A stretch of 64,000 nucleotides of DNA, taken from NCBI GenBank assembly GCA_030285985.1, contig CP127384.1:1166501-1230500 (forward strand), given 5' to 3'. This document shows positions 19,802-27,901 of this stretch, piece after piece. The notes under the pieces are model-generated. The model worked only from the letters and a program-made list of their open reading frames with translations. It made no database searches and had not been told where the DNA came from. Positions within the stretch are counted from its first letter, which is position 1, and every line of letters begins with the position of its first letter. Both the position numbers and the translations under genes were made by a program. This stretch comes from Aquidulcibacter paucihalophilus (GTDB lineage: Bacteria > Pseudomonadota > Alphaproteobacteria > Caulobacterales > Caulobacteraceae).

Positions 19802-20383
19802 ATGAAGAACGGCGCGGTGCTGACCGAACGGCAGCAGAAATGGTTCGCCACGGTCGAGGCCAATTTCGAAAAGGCCACCGGTCGGCCGGTCGCGGTCTGG
19901 GTCGACATCCTCAAGGGCTGTCCCGAGACCCGGCCAAAGGCCCAGGCCGCCTGGCTGAAGGCGACCCACGGCATAGGCTCCAACCATGCAGCCTTCATCC
20001 TCAGCGCCGCGCGGCCGGACGAGGCCATGGCCTGGGACGATGCCGAGGCCTTGCGCGCCGCCCTGTGGGCCGAGCCGCGGTCGCTGGCCATTCTCGAAGC
20101 GCTCGAGCGCGCGGCCACCGGCGTCGACGGCGTCATCCCGGGGCAGCGCAAGGGCTACACCGCGTTCAGCCGCGTCGTTCAGTTCGCCGCGACCCGACCG
20201 CTGAGGGGCGGCCGGGCGCTGCTGGGGCTGAAGCTGGACCCGTCGGTTTCACCGCGTCTTTCGGAAGCGGTGCGCCGTGAGAGCTGGTCCGAACGGCTGA
20301 CCGCCGTGATCGAACTGGATGGACCCGGCGCGGTGAACGACGAGATCGCCCGCCTGTTCGCGGCCGCGGCGCAGAACGGCTAG
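19802..20383 (+). CDS. DUF4287/DUF5655 domain protein
   Basis: A 193-residue soluble protein. The N-terminal part (about 1-75) matches the DUF4287 pattern (LTERQQKWFATVEANFEKATGRPVAVW, KAQAAWLKATHGIGSNHAAFI). The C-terminal part (about 100-190) matches DUF5655, a domain related to predicted DNA/protein-binding folds (GYTAFSRVVQFAATRPLRGG, then LGLKLDP). The biological role is not known. The start has a GGAGGAAC site. Its stop codon overlaps the stop of the converging CsbD-like gene at a CTAG. Confidence 0.78.
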   Translation: MKNGAVLTERQQKWFATVEANFEKATGRPVAVWVDILKGCPETRPKAQAAWLKATHGIGSNHAAFILSAARPDEAMAWDDAEALRAALWAEPRSLAILEALERAATGVDGVIPGQRKGYTAFSRVVQFAATRPLRGGRALLGLKLDPSVSPRLSEAVRRESWSERLTAVIELDGPGAVNDEIARLFAAAAQNG

Positions 20384-20685
20384 CGGCGGCGGCCGAGGCT
20401 GCTCAGCAGGACGGCCAGACCGGCGACGATGCCGGTGGTCAGCAGGGGCTTGCGGCGGGCGAAGTCGAGGCCCTGACGCGCGCGGTCCTGGTATTCGACC
20501 GGTGCCTTGGCGACCAGGCCGTCCAGCCCGTCGATGACGCGGCCATAGGCGTCCAGCGCCTTGCCCTTCACTTCATTGATCTTGCCGTCGAGCTGCAGCT
20601 TCGTGTCGCCGGTCAGGCGGCCGAGGCCGTTCTGGGCCTTGCCTTCGAGTTCGGTGGCGGCGCCTTCGATGCGTTGGTCGGTCAT
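20380..20685 (-). CDS. CsbD-like stress protein with C-terminal membrane segment
   Basis: A 101-residue protein. The N-terminus (MTDQRIEGAATELEGKAQNGLGRLTGD) is the CsbD signature of general-stress proteins. A short amphipathic region follows, then a C-terminal hydrophobic segment (LLTTGIVAGLAVLLSSLG) flanked by arginines that could anchor it in the inner membrane. CsbD proteins are under general stress control in many bacteria, but the molecular role is unknown. It converges on the DUF4287 gene with a 4-base overlap. Confidence 0.8.
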   Translation of the reverse strand: MTDQRIEGAATELEGKAQNGLGRLTGDTKLQLDGKINEVKGKALDAYGRVIDGLDGLVAKAPVEYQDRARQGLDFARRKPLLTTGIVAGLAVLLSSLGRRR

Positions 20686-20798
20686 GGGGAGGTCCTTTGA
20701 TCGGGGAGGGGGAGACTGCCGATGGAGCGCATGTGGGGGCGGCCGGTTCCCGCGAAAAGGGCCCCGGGGGCGCCGTGTCGCAACGCGATACGCCCAGA

Positions 20799-20842
20799 TA
20801 TTACCCGGATCATATTGACGGGCTGATTATGCCCGGGTAAAT
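20799..20842. promoter_or_regulatory. Inverted repeat between the divergent csbD-like and DUF2239 genes
   Basis: TTACCCGG (20801-20808) and its exact complement CCGGGTAA (20833-20840) are separated by 24 bases in an AT-rich patch within an otherwise GC-rich gap. Each arm lies in its own short, imperfect ATnA-CCGG-TnAT palindrome. The position between two divergent genes fits an operator; the cognate regulator is not known to me. Confidence 0.4.
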
Positions 20843-20870
20843 CCTGCGACCTCAACCGAGGACCTGCCCC

Positions 20871-21446
20871 ATGACCGTGCCCGCCGACCAACCCCTGTTC
20901 GCCTTCGCCGGACATCGCCTGCTGGCCCGCGGTTCGGCCGCCGAGGTCGTGGCGGCGGTGAAGGCGGCCACGGATGCGGGCGAGACCGTCCTGACCTTTG
21001 AGGCCGCCTCGGGCCGGGTCGTCGATCTCGACCTGCGCGGCGACATGGCCGCCGCCCTGGCCCGCCTGACCCCGGCGTCCGAGCCGGAGAAGCGCGGCCC
21101 CGGCCGCCCGAAACTGGGTGTCACGGCACGCGAGGTGACCCTTCTGCCGCGCCACTGGGACTGGCTGTCCGGCCAGCCCGGCGGGGCGTCGGTGGCGTTG
21201 CGCAAACTGGTCGAGGGCGCGCTGAAAGAGGCCGAAGGACCGGACCAGGCGCGCCGGGCGAAGGAGGCGGCCTACCGCTTCATGACCGCGATCGCGGGCG
21301 ACCTTCCCGGCTATGAGGAGGCGACGCGGATGCTGTTCGCGGGCGACTGGACGGCGTTCGACGCGGCGGTGGCAGGCTGGCCGGAAGGCGTGCGGGAGAC
21401 GGCACGCGGGATGGCGGCGGGGGCGTGGCGGAACGGGAAGGGGTGA
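20871..21446 (+). CDS. DUF2239 family protein
   Basis: A 191-residue soluble protein matching the DUF2239 layout. It has a beta-rich start (LFAFAGHRLLARGSAAEVV), a central RGPGRPKLGVTAREVTLLPRHWDWLS that is the family hallmark and resembles a basic nucleic-acid or membrane-contact segment, and a helical C-terminus (YRFMTAIAGDLPGYEEATRMLFAGD). The function is unknown. Its divergent promoter region holds the inverted repeat at 20799-20842. Confidence 0.82.
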   Translation: MTVPADQPLFAFAGHRLLARGSAAEVVAAVKAATDAGETVLTFEAASGRVVDLDLRGDMAAALARLTPASEPEKRGPGRPKLGVTAREVTLLPRHWDWLSGQPGGASVALRKLVEGALKEAEGPDQARRAKEAAYRFMTAIAGDLPGYEEATRMLFAGDWTAFDAAVAGWPEGVRETARGMAAGAWRNGKG

Positions 21447-21449
21447 GCG

Positions 21450-21475
21450 TGCCCCTCTCCCTTGGGGGAGAAGGG
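21450..21475. repeat. Short REP-like GC-rich hairpin between converging genes
   Basis: A CCCCTCTCCC TTGGGGGAGA-type imperfect hairpin lies between the DUF2239 and cobS stops. Elements of this wording are common between genes in alphaproteobacteria. Only one copy is seen in the window, and it may simply serve as a bidirectional terminator. Confidence 0.35.
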
Positions 21476-21482
21476 ACCTTGC

Positions 21483-22487
21483 CTAACCCACCTTCACCCG
21501 CGTCGCCGCCTCCGGCAGGTCCTCGCCGAACGCGCGCTGGTAGAATTCCGCGATCGTTGGCCGCTCCAGCTCGTCGCATTTGTTCAGGAAGGTCAGCCGG
21601 AACGCCAGGCCCACGTCACCGGAGAAGATGATCGCGTTCTGGGCCCAGGTGATCACCGTGCGCGGGCTCATCACCGTCGAGATGTCGCCGTTCATGAAGG
21701 CGTTGCGGGTCATGTCGGCGACGCGGACCATGGCGGCGATGCGGCGGCGGCCGTCGGCGTCCTGCCACTCGGGAACCTTGGCGGCGACGATGTCGGCCTC
21801 CACGTCGTGCTCAAGGTAGTTGAGCGTGGTGACGATGTTCCAGCGGTCCATCTGACCCTGATTGATCTGCTGGGTGCCGTGGTACAGGCCCGAGGTGTCG
21901 CCCAGGCCGATGGTGTTGGTGGTGGCGAACAGGCGGAAGAATTTGTTCGGCCGGATGACGCGGTTCTGGTCCAGCAGGGTCAGGCGACCCTGGGCCTCCA
22001 GCACGCGCTGGATGACGAACATCACATCGGGGCGGCCGGCGTCATATTCGTCGAACACCAGGGCGATCGGGCGCTGGATGGCCCAGGGCAGCATGCCCTC
22101 GCGGAACTCGGTGATCTGTTTCCCGTCCTTGAGGACGATGGCGTCCTTGCCGACGAGGTCGATCCTGCTGACGTGGCTGTCGAGGTTCACGCGCACGGTC
22201 GGCCAGTTCAGGCGGGCGGCGACCTGTTCGATATGGGTCGACTTGCCGGTGCCGTGATAGCCCTGGACCATGACGCGGCGGTCGAAGCTGAAGCCGGCGC
22301 AGATGGCCAGGGTCGTCTGCGGATCGAAGCGATAGGCCTCGTCGATCTCGGGCACATGGCTGTCGCGCTCGGTGAAGACCGGCACGGTCATGTCCGAGTC
22401 GACGCCGAAGATCTCGCGCACGGTCGCCTTGCGGTGCGGTTCCAGGGTCAGCAGGGGATCGGGCGTCGAGTCGAGGGGGGAGGTCAT
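21483..22487 (-). CDS. cobS: Cobaltochelatase subunit CobS
   Basis: A 334-residue AAA+ ATPase. It begins with the CobS-specific region ([31 protein letters not shown]), then Walker [10 protein letters not shown], Walker [11 protein letters not shown] and sensor [11 protein letters not shown]. With CobT and CobN it inserts cobalt into hydrogenobyrinate a,c-diamide in aerobic cobalamin synthesis. CobT and CobN are not in the window. The downstream neighbours (J-domain protein, bolA) form a conserved alphaproteobacterial block. Cobalamin made here is the cofactor of the MetH encoded at 57-61 kb. Confidence 0.95.
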   Translation of the reverse strand: MTSPLDSTPDPLLTLEPHRKATVREIFGVDSDMTVPVFTERDSHVPEIDEAYRFDPQTTLAICAGFSFDRRVMVQGYHGTGKSTHIEQVAARLNWPTVRVNLDSHVSRIDLVGKDAIVLKDGKQITEFREGMLPWAIQRPIALVFDEYDAGRPDVMFVIQRVLEAQGRLTLLDQNRVIRPNKFFRLFATTNTIGLGDTSGLYHGTQQINQGQMDRWNIVTTLNYLEHDVEADIVAAKVPEWQDADGRRRIAAMVRVADMTRNAFMNGDISTVMSPRTVITWAQNAIIFSGDVGLAFRLTFLNKCDELERPTIAEFYQRAFGEDLPEAATRVKVG

Positions 22488-22562
22488 GCTGTGCGATTAG
22501 CGCAGGCCCGCGCACACTTAAACCCCGCCCGACCGGTCCGGTGCGCCGACGGTGTCGCGGCG

Positions 22563-23234
22563 CTAGGCCAGACCCGCCTTCTTCAGCGTCTTGTAGGCCT
22601 TGATCACGCTCTGCAGCTTGGCCTCGGCGCCGCGGTCGCCCTGGTTCAGGTCCGGGTGGAAGCGCTTCAGCATCTCATGATAGCGCGCCTTGACCCCGGC
22701 CTTGTTGGTGCGGGCGTCCAGATCGAGCACCGAAAGCGCCGCGCGCTCCAGCTTGCCGAGGCGCAGCGTGTCCTCGCCCGCGGGGCCGGCCTGTTCCTTG
22801 GTGCGCCGGCCGAACAGGCCGAAGCTGTCCTGCCAGCTGCCGGCACCCTTGGTGTTGGCCGTGCCCATCTTGGAGGCGAAGGCCGCGGCCTCGCGGCTGA
22901 ACTTGCCGGCCTTCATCTCCCAGGTCGGGCGGCCGCCGGTCATGGCCTCGTTTTCCTTGGCCGCGCGGACCTCGCCGTCGCTCATGCCGGCGTAGAAATT
23001 CCAGCCCTTGTTGTACTCGCCCGCATGGCCCTGGCAGAAATCATAGAAGTCGTTCAGCCGCTCGCGCGACTTGGGCGCGCGCGCCGTCGCCGGCTTGCTG
23101 CAGTCGGGCCACTGGCAGCGGACCTCGCCGGGCTTCAGATGCAGGACGTCGGCCTCCGCCGCCGCCTCCTCGGGGCGCGGCGGCTTGATCCGCATGTCCT
23201 TGAAGCGGGGCTTGTATTCAAACTCGGATGACAT
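22563..23234 (-). CDS. J-domain protein with cysteine-rich N-terminal half
   Basis: A 223-residue protein with its J domain at the C-terminus (about residues 165-222). The HPD tripeptide is intact (MLKRFHPDLNQGD), so it should stimulate DnaK. The N-terminal half has CQWPDC and a later FCQGHAGEYNKGWNF segment; the Cys/His set could bind a metal. The start at 23234 (MSSEFEYKPRF) is the family start; the frame is open for 100 more codons upstream, over bolA, as shadow. It sits between cobS and the divergent bolA, a common alphaproteobacterial arrangement. Confidence 0.88.
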   Translation of the reverse strand: MSSEFEYKPRFKDMRIKPPRPEEAAAEADVLHLKPGEVRCQWPDCSKPATARAPKSRERLNDFYDFCQGHAGEYNKGWNFYAGMSDGEVRAAKENEAMTGGRPTWEMKAGKFSREAAAFASKMGTANTKGAGSWQDSFGLFGRRTKEQAGPAGEDTLRLGKLERAALSVLDLDARTNKAGVKARYHEMLKRFHPDLNQGDRGAEAKLQSVIKAYKTLKKAGLA

Positions 23235-23279
23235 CAACGCCAGTGTAAGGTCGAATTGGTCACCAACAAGGACACACAC

Positions 23280-23588
23280 ATGCCGGAAGGCCCGATTGCG
23301 ACGATTATCCGGGAAAAACTGGTGGCGGGCCTGTCCCCGGACCGGCTGGAGATCGAGGACGACAGCGCGCGGCACGCCGGCCATCACCACGAGGGCGGCA
23401 TGGACGCGAAGCCCGGCGGCGAGAGTCACTTCAACCTCACCATCGTTTCGGCGGCCTTTGAGGGGCAGGGGCGGGTGCAGCGCCAGAGGGCGATCAATGC
23501 GCTGCTGCGGGACGAGCTGGCCGGTCCGGTCCATGCCCTGTCGATCCGGGCCCTGACTCCGGCCGAGGCCGGAACCCCGGCCGGCTGA
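23280..23588 (+). CDS. bolA: BolA family protein
   Basis: A 102-residue protein with the BolA class-II-like fold: IIREKLVAGLSPDRLEIEDDSARHAGH, then GGESHFNLTIVSAAFEGQGRVQRQRAINALLRDEL, then HALSIRALTPAE. The invariant histidine of the SHF segment and the extra HHHEGG loop could help hold an Fe-S cluster with a monothiol glutaredoxin. BolA proteins act in iron-sulphur trafficking and stress. The start has AAGGAC upstream. It is divergent from the J-domain gene, with 45 bases between. Confidence 0.9.
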   Translation: MPEGPIATIIREKLVAGLSPDRLEIEDDSARHAGHHHEGGMDAKPGGESHFNLTIVSAAFEGQGRVQRQRAINALLRDELAGPVHALSIRALTPAEAGTPAG

Positions 23589-23606
23589 GGTTCGGCGAAC
23601 GCCGTT

Positions 23607-23624
23607 CGTGACAGAAGCGTCACG
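23607..23624. promoter_or_regulatory. Palindrome upstream of the hybrid kinase gene
   Basis: CGTGAC and GTCACG face each other across six bases, 18 bases after the bolA stop and 62 before the kinase start. No T run follows, so it looks more like a protein-binding site than a terminator. The binding protein is unknown. Confidence 0.3.
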
Positions 23625-23686
23625 TTCACCTCGTCTTAGAAGGTTCGCCCTAGCGTCCCGGTGGGGTTAACGAGGGTCTGGACGCA

Positions 23687-25504
23687 ATGGTTGAATCCGA
23701 CGGCATCGGCAAGTCGACCAGCGGCGAGCCCGGAGCCGGCGAGGCCGCGCAGGCCCTGCGCGCGATTCTCCAGACCCAATATCTTCGCTATATGATCATC
23801 GGCACCTGGGCGCTCGGCCTGCTGGCGACGGTGGGCTTCACCAGCGCGGCCCTGTGGTTCGTCGGCACGATCGCCGCCGGTGCCATCCGCGGCGCGGTCG
23901 AGAAGCGCATCAGCGACCGGGTCGGTGCGGGCTGGGGTCTGGTTTTCCCGGCCGTCGCGACCGCGACCACCGCCGCCTGGGCCACCGCCCCCCTGATCGC
24001 CTGGTATTCCGGCCATCCCTTCGGCCCCGCCCTCGCCGCGACCCTGCTGGTCTGCGGCTATGTGCTGGTGTTCTCGCAGCTGCGCGCCTCGCCGCGCCAG
24101 GCACTGGTCATCTCCTCGCCCTATGGCGTGACCGCGACGGTCATCCTGGTCAGCATGTGGGGCGGCCCGCTGTTCTGGCCCTTCCTGTCGATCCTGCCGC
24201 TGGCGGGGTCGGGTCTCGTGGTCCTGGTCATGATGACCATGTTGCGGGAAGAGCGCATCCGCGCCTTCCAGGAGCACCAGTCCCATCTGATCGAGGAACT
24301 GGAGGCCGCGCGCGACAGGGCCAACGCCGCCAGCGACGCCAAGTCCAACTTCCTCGGCGTCATTTCACACGAACTGCGCACCCCGATGAACGGCGTGCTC
24401 GGTGCCGCCCAGCTGCTGGCCGCCACGCGGCTGGAGCCGACGCAGCGGGACTATCTGTCGATCATCCGTAACTCCGGCGACAATCTGCTGAGCCTGCTGA
24501 ACGACATCCTCGACATGACCAAGATCGAGGCCGGCAAGATGACCTTCGAAATCGTCGATGTGTCGATCGAGGATCTGCACAAGCGGGTGACCGGTCCCTT
24601 CCAGGCCCAGGCCGAGGCCAAGGGCCTGAACTTCAACGCCCGGTTCGAGGGCGATATTCCGGCGGTCGTGCGCGGCGATCCGCTGCGCGTCTGCCAGGTC
24701 ATTCACAACCTGCTCTCCAATGCGGTGAAATTCACCGACAAGGGCGATGTCTCCTACACCGTACGCGGCGAGCGGCTGGAAAACGGCCGTGTGCGCTTCG
24801 ACTTCGCCGTCACCGATTCCGGCGCCGGCATTGCCCCGGACGATCTGGCGCGGCTGTTCCAGCCCTTTACCCAGGTCGACGCCTCCTCGACGCGCCGTTT
24901 CGGCGGCACGGGGCTGGGCCTGACGATTTCGCGGCGCATGGCCAATATCATGGACGGCGACATCAGCGTGGTGTCGACCCTGGGTGAGGGTTCGACCTTC
25001 ACCTTCACGGTCGAGGCCGACGTCGTCGAATGGGTCCGCCAGGCCGCCGCCGAGCCGATCCATGCCGAAATCAAGGACGGGAAGGCGCTGAGCGTCCTGG
25101 TCGTCGAGGACCACCCGGTCAACCGCATGATCCTCGAGGCCTGGATGGGCTCCGCCGGCCACGGTTGCGCCACGGCTGAAAATGGTCAGATCGCCGTCGA
25201 GGCCGCCGGCGAGCAACGCTTCGACCTGATCATGATGGACGTGAACATGCCGGTGATGGACGGCCTGACCGCGACGCGGGCGATCCGCGCGGGTGAGGGC
25301 CCCAACCATGACACCCCCATCGTCGTCCTGTCGGCCTCGGCCCGCAGCGAGGATCACGCCGCGGGACTGGACGCCGGCGCTGACGCCTATCTGAACAAGC
25401 CGATCGATTTCGCCGCCCTGGCCAAGGTCATGAACCGCGTCGGCGGCGGGCGTTCGGCCATCCGGGCCCTGGTCGACACCGGCGAGACGGCCGCCGCGGC
25501 CTGA
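23687..25504 (+). CDS. Membrane hybrid sensor histidine kinase/response regulator
   Basis: A 605-residue protein. Residues about 35-195 hold five or so hydrophobic segments forming a membrane sensor without a periplasmic domain. A helical linker leads to the kinase core: H-box SHELRTPMNG with H228, N-box NLLSNAVKF, and G-boxes DSGAGIAPDD and FGGTGLGL. The C-terminal receiver has the acidic pair ED, phospho-acceptor D518 (MMDVNMPVMDG) and conserved K in LNKPID. It should autophosphorylate and pass phosphate internally, then to an Hpt protein. No cognate regulator is adjacent. The signal is unknown. Confidence 0.93.
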   Translation: MVESDGIGKSTSGEPGAGEAAQALRAILQTQYLRYMIIGTWALGLLATVGFTSAALWFVGTIAAGAIRGAVEKRISDRVGAGWGLVFPAVATATTAAWATAPLIAWYSGHPFGPALAATLLVCGYVLVFSQLRASPRQALVISSPYGVTATVILVSMWGGPLFWPFLSILPLAGSGLVVLVMMTMLREERIRAFQEHQSHLIEELEAARDRANAASDAKSNFLGVISHELRTPMNGVLGAAQLLAATRLEPTQRDYLSIIRNSGDNLLSLLNDILDMTKIEAGKMTFEIVDVSIEDLHKRVTGPFQAQAEAKGLNFNARFEGDIPAVVRGDPLRVCQVIHNLLSNAVKFTDKGDVSYTVRGERLENGRVRFDFAVTDSGAGIAPDDLARLFQPFTQVDASSTRRFGGTGLGLTISRRMANIMDGDISVVSTLGEGSTFTFTVEADVVEWVRQAAAEPIHAEIKDGKALSVLVVEDHPVNRMILEAWMGSAGHGCATAENGQIAVEAAGEQRFDLIMMDVNMPVMDGLTATRAIRAGEGPNHDTPIVVLSASARSEDHAAGLDAGADAYLNKPIDFAALAKVMNRVGGGRSAIRALVDTGETAAAA

Positions 25505-25638
25505 GCCGGCGGCAATCGCGTTCAAAAGGCGACCGTCTTCTGAACCCCGGGTGACCCGCATCGTTCAGACCCGGCTCAATCGCCCGGGACCAGAGTGCAG
25601 CCAAGTCGAAATCCTTCGGCCGCACCTGGAGACGTCTC

Positions 25639-26154
25639 ATGAAGAAGATTCTCACCGCTGCCATCGCCGCGACGCTCGCCATGAGCTCGCTGGGCGTGGC
25701 CTCCGCCGCTGAAGCTCAAACGCGCGGCAACTACGAACAACGCCAGGATCGCCGCGATGACCGTCGTGACGACCGGGGTGATCGCCGCGAAGAGCGTCGC
25801 GATGATCGCCGCGACGACCGCAACGACCGCCGTGAGTGGCGTCAGGACAGCCGCGACGACCGTCGTGAGTTCCGTCAGGACCAACGCGCCTACGGTCGCT
25901 GGCAGCAGTCGCAGCGCCGCTACAACGCGGGCCGCTACTACGCCCCGCGTGGCTACCAGCAGCGTGACTGGTCGTACGGCCAGCGGATGCCGTCCTACTA
26001 CCGCTCGAACCAGTATGTCGTGAACGACTACAGCCGTTACGGCCTGCGTGCCCCGCCCCGCGGATACCACTATGTCCGCAGCGGCAATGACGTGGTTCTC
26101 GCCGCCATCGCCGGCGGTCTGATCACCGCCGTGATCGCCGGCCTGTTCAACTAG
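25639..26154 (+). CDS. RcnB-like periplasmic protein with Arg/Asp repeats
   Basis: A 171-residue protein with a signal peptide ending near AEAQ. It has a low-complexity stretch of RRDDR-type units (residues about 35-80) and a C-terminal RcnB-family core (YGLRAPPRGYHYVRSGNDVVLAAIAGGLI) that ends in a hydrophobic helix. E. coli RcnB is a periplasmic factor in nickel/cobalt homeostasis; metal binding is not evident here, because no His/Cys clusters are seen. The start follows a CTGGAGACG site. A terminator with a GAAA loop follows. Confidence 0.8.
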   Translation: MKKILTAAIAATLAMSSLGVASAAEAQTRGNYEQRQDRRDDRRDDRGDRREERRDDRRDDRNDRREWRQDSRDDRREFRQDQRAYGRWQQSQRRYNAGRYYAPRGYQQRDWSYGQRMPSYYRSNQYVVNDYSRYGLRAPPRGYHYVRSGNDVVLAAIAGGLITAVIAGLFN

Positions 26155-26176
26155 GACACGCCGACAGCCTGAAGTG

Positions 26177-26206
26177 CGCCCCGCAGGGAAACCTGCGGGG
26201 CGTTTT
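26177..26206 (+). terminator. Terminator after the RcnB-like gene
   Basis: Perfect 11-bp stem (26177-26187 with 26192-26202), GAAA tetraloop, then TTTT. It ends 4 bases before the stop of the converging gene, so it may serve both strands. Confidence 0.88.
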
Positions 26207-26210
26207 CATG

Positions 26211-26816
26211 TCAGCGGCGCGCGTCCCGCCAGGCGGGGTCGCGGTCGCCGGTCAGTCCGCACAGCTGCAGAAAGCCGATGACGGTCGCCGTCCGTGCAGG
26301 CGCAGGCCGGGCGAGGAACAGCTGCGGCGCGGCCTCGGCGCGGGCTGTCAGGGGCAGGACGACCCACCGATCGGGGAAGCGCCGCACATCGATGTCGGGA
26401 TCGGCCTTCAGGTGCGGGCAGTAGCGCAATGAACGGTCGACGCAGGCCTTGTGCAGCGGCGCGATGGCTCCGGCGTCGATCAGGACGCTGTCATCGGTCA
26501 GGTCCGCCGGCAGCCGATCCCCCCGGCCGCTCACCCTCAGGCGGCCGGCGGTGACGGGGTGCGCGACCTGTGTCCAGCGGTCGTCCGCGGCCGTGGGCTC
26601 GCCACACATCGGACAGCGCATGTCGCGGACCGACAGCCGTTGGCGCACCGCGTGGTTCTGCGAATACAGGGGCTTGCCCTGCCCGGGCCGGTCAGCCTGA
26701 AGGATGGCCAGGGCCCCGCCCACGGACGGGCAGGGGCCGGCACCCAGCGACGGCTCTCCCGTCCAGCTGGTGACCCAGGGCACGTCGATGCCGACCTTCA
26801 GGGACGATGGCTTCAT
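26211..26816 (-). CDS. Conserved-looking protein of unknown function with CxxC motif
   Basis: A 201-residue soluble protein that I do not recognise. It starts at 26816 behind a CAGGAGC site; the frame runs further upstream without one. A CPMCGEP motif near residue 67 plus later cysteines (HKACVDRSLRYC) suggest a possible zinc site. The early segment VPWVTSWTGEPS and the QGKPLYSQNHAVRQR stretch look conserved rather than random. It stands alone between a terminator and the divergent mscS-type gene. It could be a core protein or an old phage-derived gene; neither can be decided here. Confidence 0.6.
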   Translation of the reverse strand: MKPSSLKVGIDVPWVTSWTGEPSLGAGPCPSVGGALAILQADRPGQGKPLYSQNHAVRQRLSVRDMRCPMCGEPTAADDRWTQVAHPVTAGRLRVSGRGDRLPADLTDDSVLIDAGAIAPLHKACVDRSLRYCPHLKADPDIDVRRFPDRWVVLPLTARAEAAPQLFLARPAPARTATVIGFLQLCGLTGDRDPAWRDARR

Positions 26817-26919
26817 GGGGGCTCCTGCGGCTAATCCTGCGCGGTCGCGCCGCCGCCGTCGAGCAGCGTTTGCGGTGCGCCGGGGTTCCAAATCCGGGCG
26901 GAGGCGTTAGACCCGCCGC

Positions 26920-27897
26920 ATGGTCTCCCGCATTCCCACACTGAACCAGGTGATTTCAGCCAGCGAAAAGGCCGCTGCGGTCGACACGGCCATGATCAGC
27001 AAGATGACCGACATGGTGGGCGACTTCGCCGTCAACCTGTCGATCGCCGTGATCATCCTCGTCGCCACCGTGCTGGTGTCCCGATGGGTCTCGGGGATCA
27101 CGCGAAGGATGCTGTCGCGGGTCCGGGGCTTCCGCCACGACCGGACGGTGGTCAGCTTTGTCGTCCAGGTGGTGCGGGTCGTCGTCTATATTGTCGGCTT
27201 CATCGCCGTGCTGCAGCGACTGGGCGTCCAGACCACCTCGATCATCGCCGTGCTGGGAGCCGCTTCCCTGGCGGTCGGTCTGGCGCTGCAGGGCACGCTG
27301 TCGAATGTCGCGGCCGGCGTCCTGTTGCTGGTGCTGCGTCCCTACAAGGTCGGCGACGTCATCGAGGTCGGTGGTGCTTCAGGGACGGTGCAACGGCTCG
27401 ACCTGTTCGTGACCCAGATGTCGAACGCCAACAATCACAAGATCGTGGTGCCCAATTCCAAGGTGCTGGGCGACGTCATCGTCAATCTGACCGGCCAGAA
27501 GACGCGGCGCATCGAGATCCTGTTCACCGTCGGCTACAGCGCCAACCTGAAGCAGGCGAGGGCGGTCCTGGCCGGCGTCGCGGAGGCGCATGAAAAGGTG
27601 CTGCCGGACCCGGCGCCCTGGGCCGGGGTGACGAACCTGCTCGACAGCGCCGTCGAGGTGACGCTGCAGGCGTGGGTCGAGGTCGACGACTGGTGGCAGG
27701 TCAAGGCCGACCTGTTCCAGGCGGGCAAGGAGGCGCTGGACGCCGCCGGGGTGGAAATCCCCTTCCCGCATCAGGTCGCCGTGGCCTATGAACCGCCCGC
27801 GCCGGGGCCTGATCCGGTCGAGAAGCCGAAACCCGAACCTGAACCCCAGACCCCCGCGCCGGCTCCGCGTCGCCGTCGGCTGGGCCGGAAAGCCTGA
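26920..27897 (+). CDS. MscS-family small-conductance mechanosensitive channel
   Basis: A 325-residue inner-membrane protein with three N-terminal hydrophobic helices (residues about 40-150). The pore-lining TM3 is typical: GAASLAVGLALQGTLSNVAAGVLLLVLRP. The beta domain (YKVGDVIEVGGASGTVQRLDLFVTQ, VVPNSKVLGDVIVN) and the C-terminal alpha/beta domain follow. It opens under osmotic downshock. The C-terminus adds a proline-rich tail (PEPEPQTPAPAP) ending in basic residues, longer than in E. coli MscS. Confidence 0.94.
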   Translation: MVSRIPTLNQVISASEKAAAVDTAMISKMTDMVGDFAVNLSIAVIILVATVLVSRWVSGITRRMLSRVRGFRHDRTVVSFVVQVVRVVVYIVGFIAVLQRLGVQTTSIIAVLGAASLAVGLALQGTLSNVAAGVLLLVLRPYKVGDVIEVGGASGTVQRLDLFVTQMSNANNHKIVVPNSKVLGDVIVNLTGQKTRRIEILFTVGYSANLKQARAVLAGVAEAHEKVLPDPAPWAGVTNLLDSAVEVTLQAWVEVDDWWQVKADLFQAGKEALDAAGVEIPFPHQVAVAYEPPAPGPDPVEKPKPEPEPQTPAPAPRRRRLGRKA

Positions 27898-27901
27898 TTG
27901 C

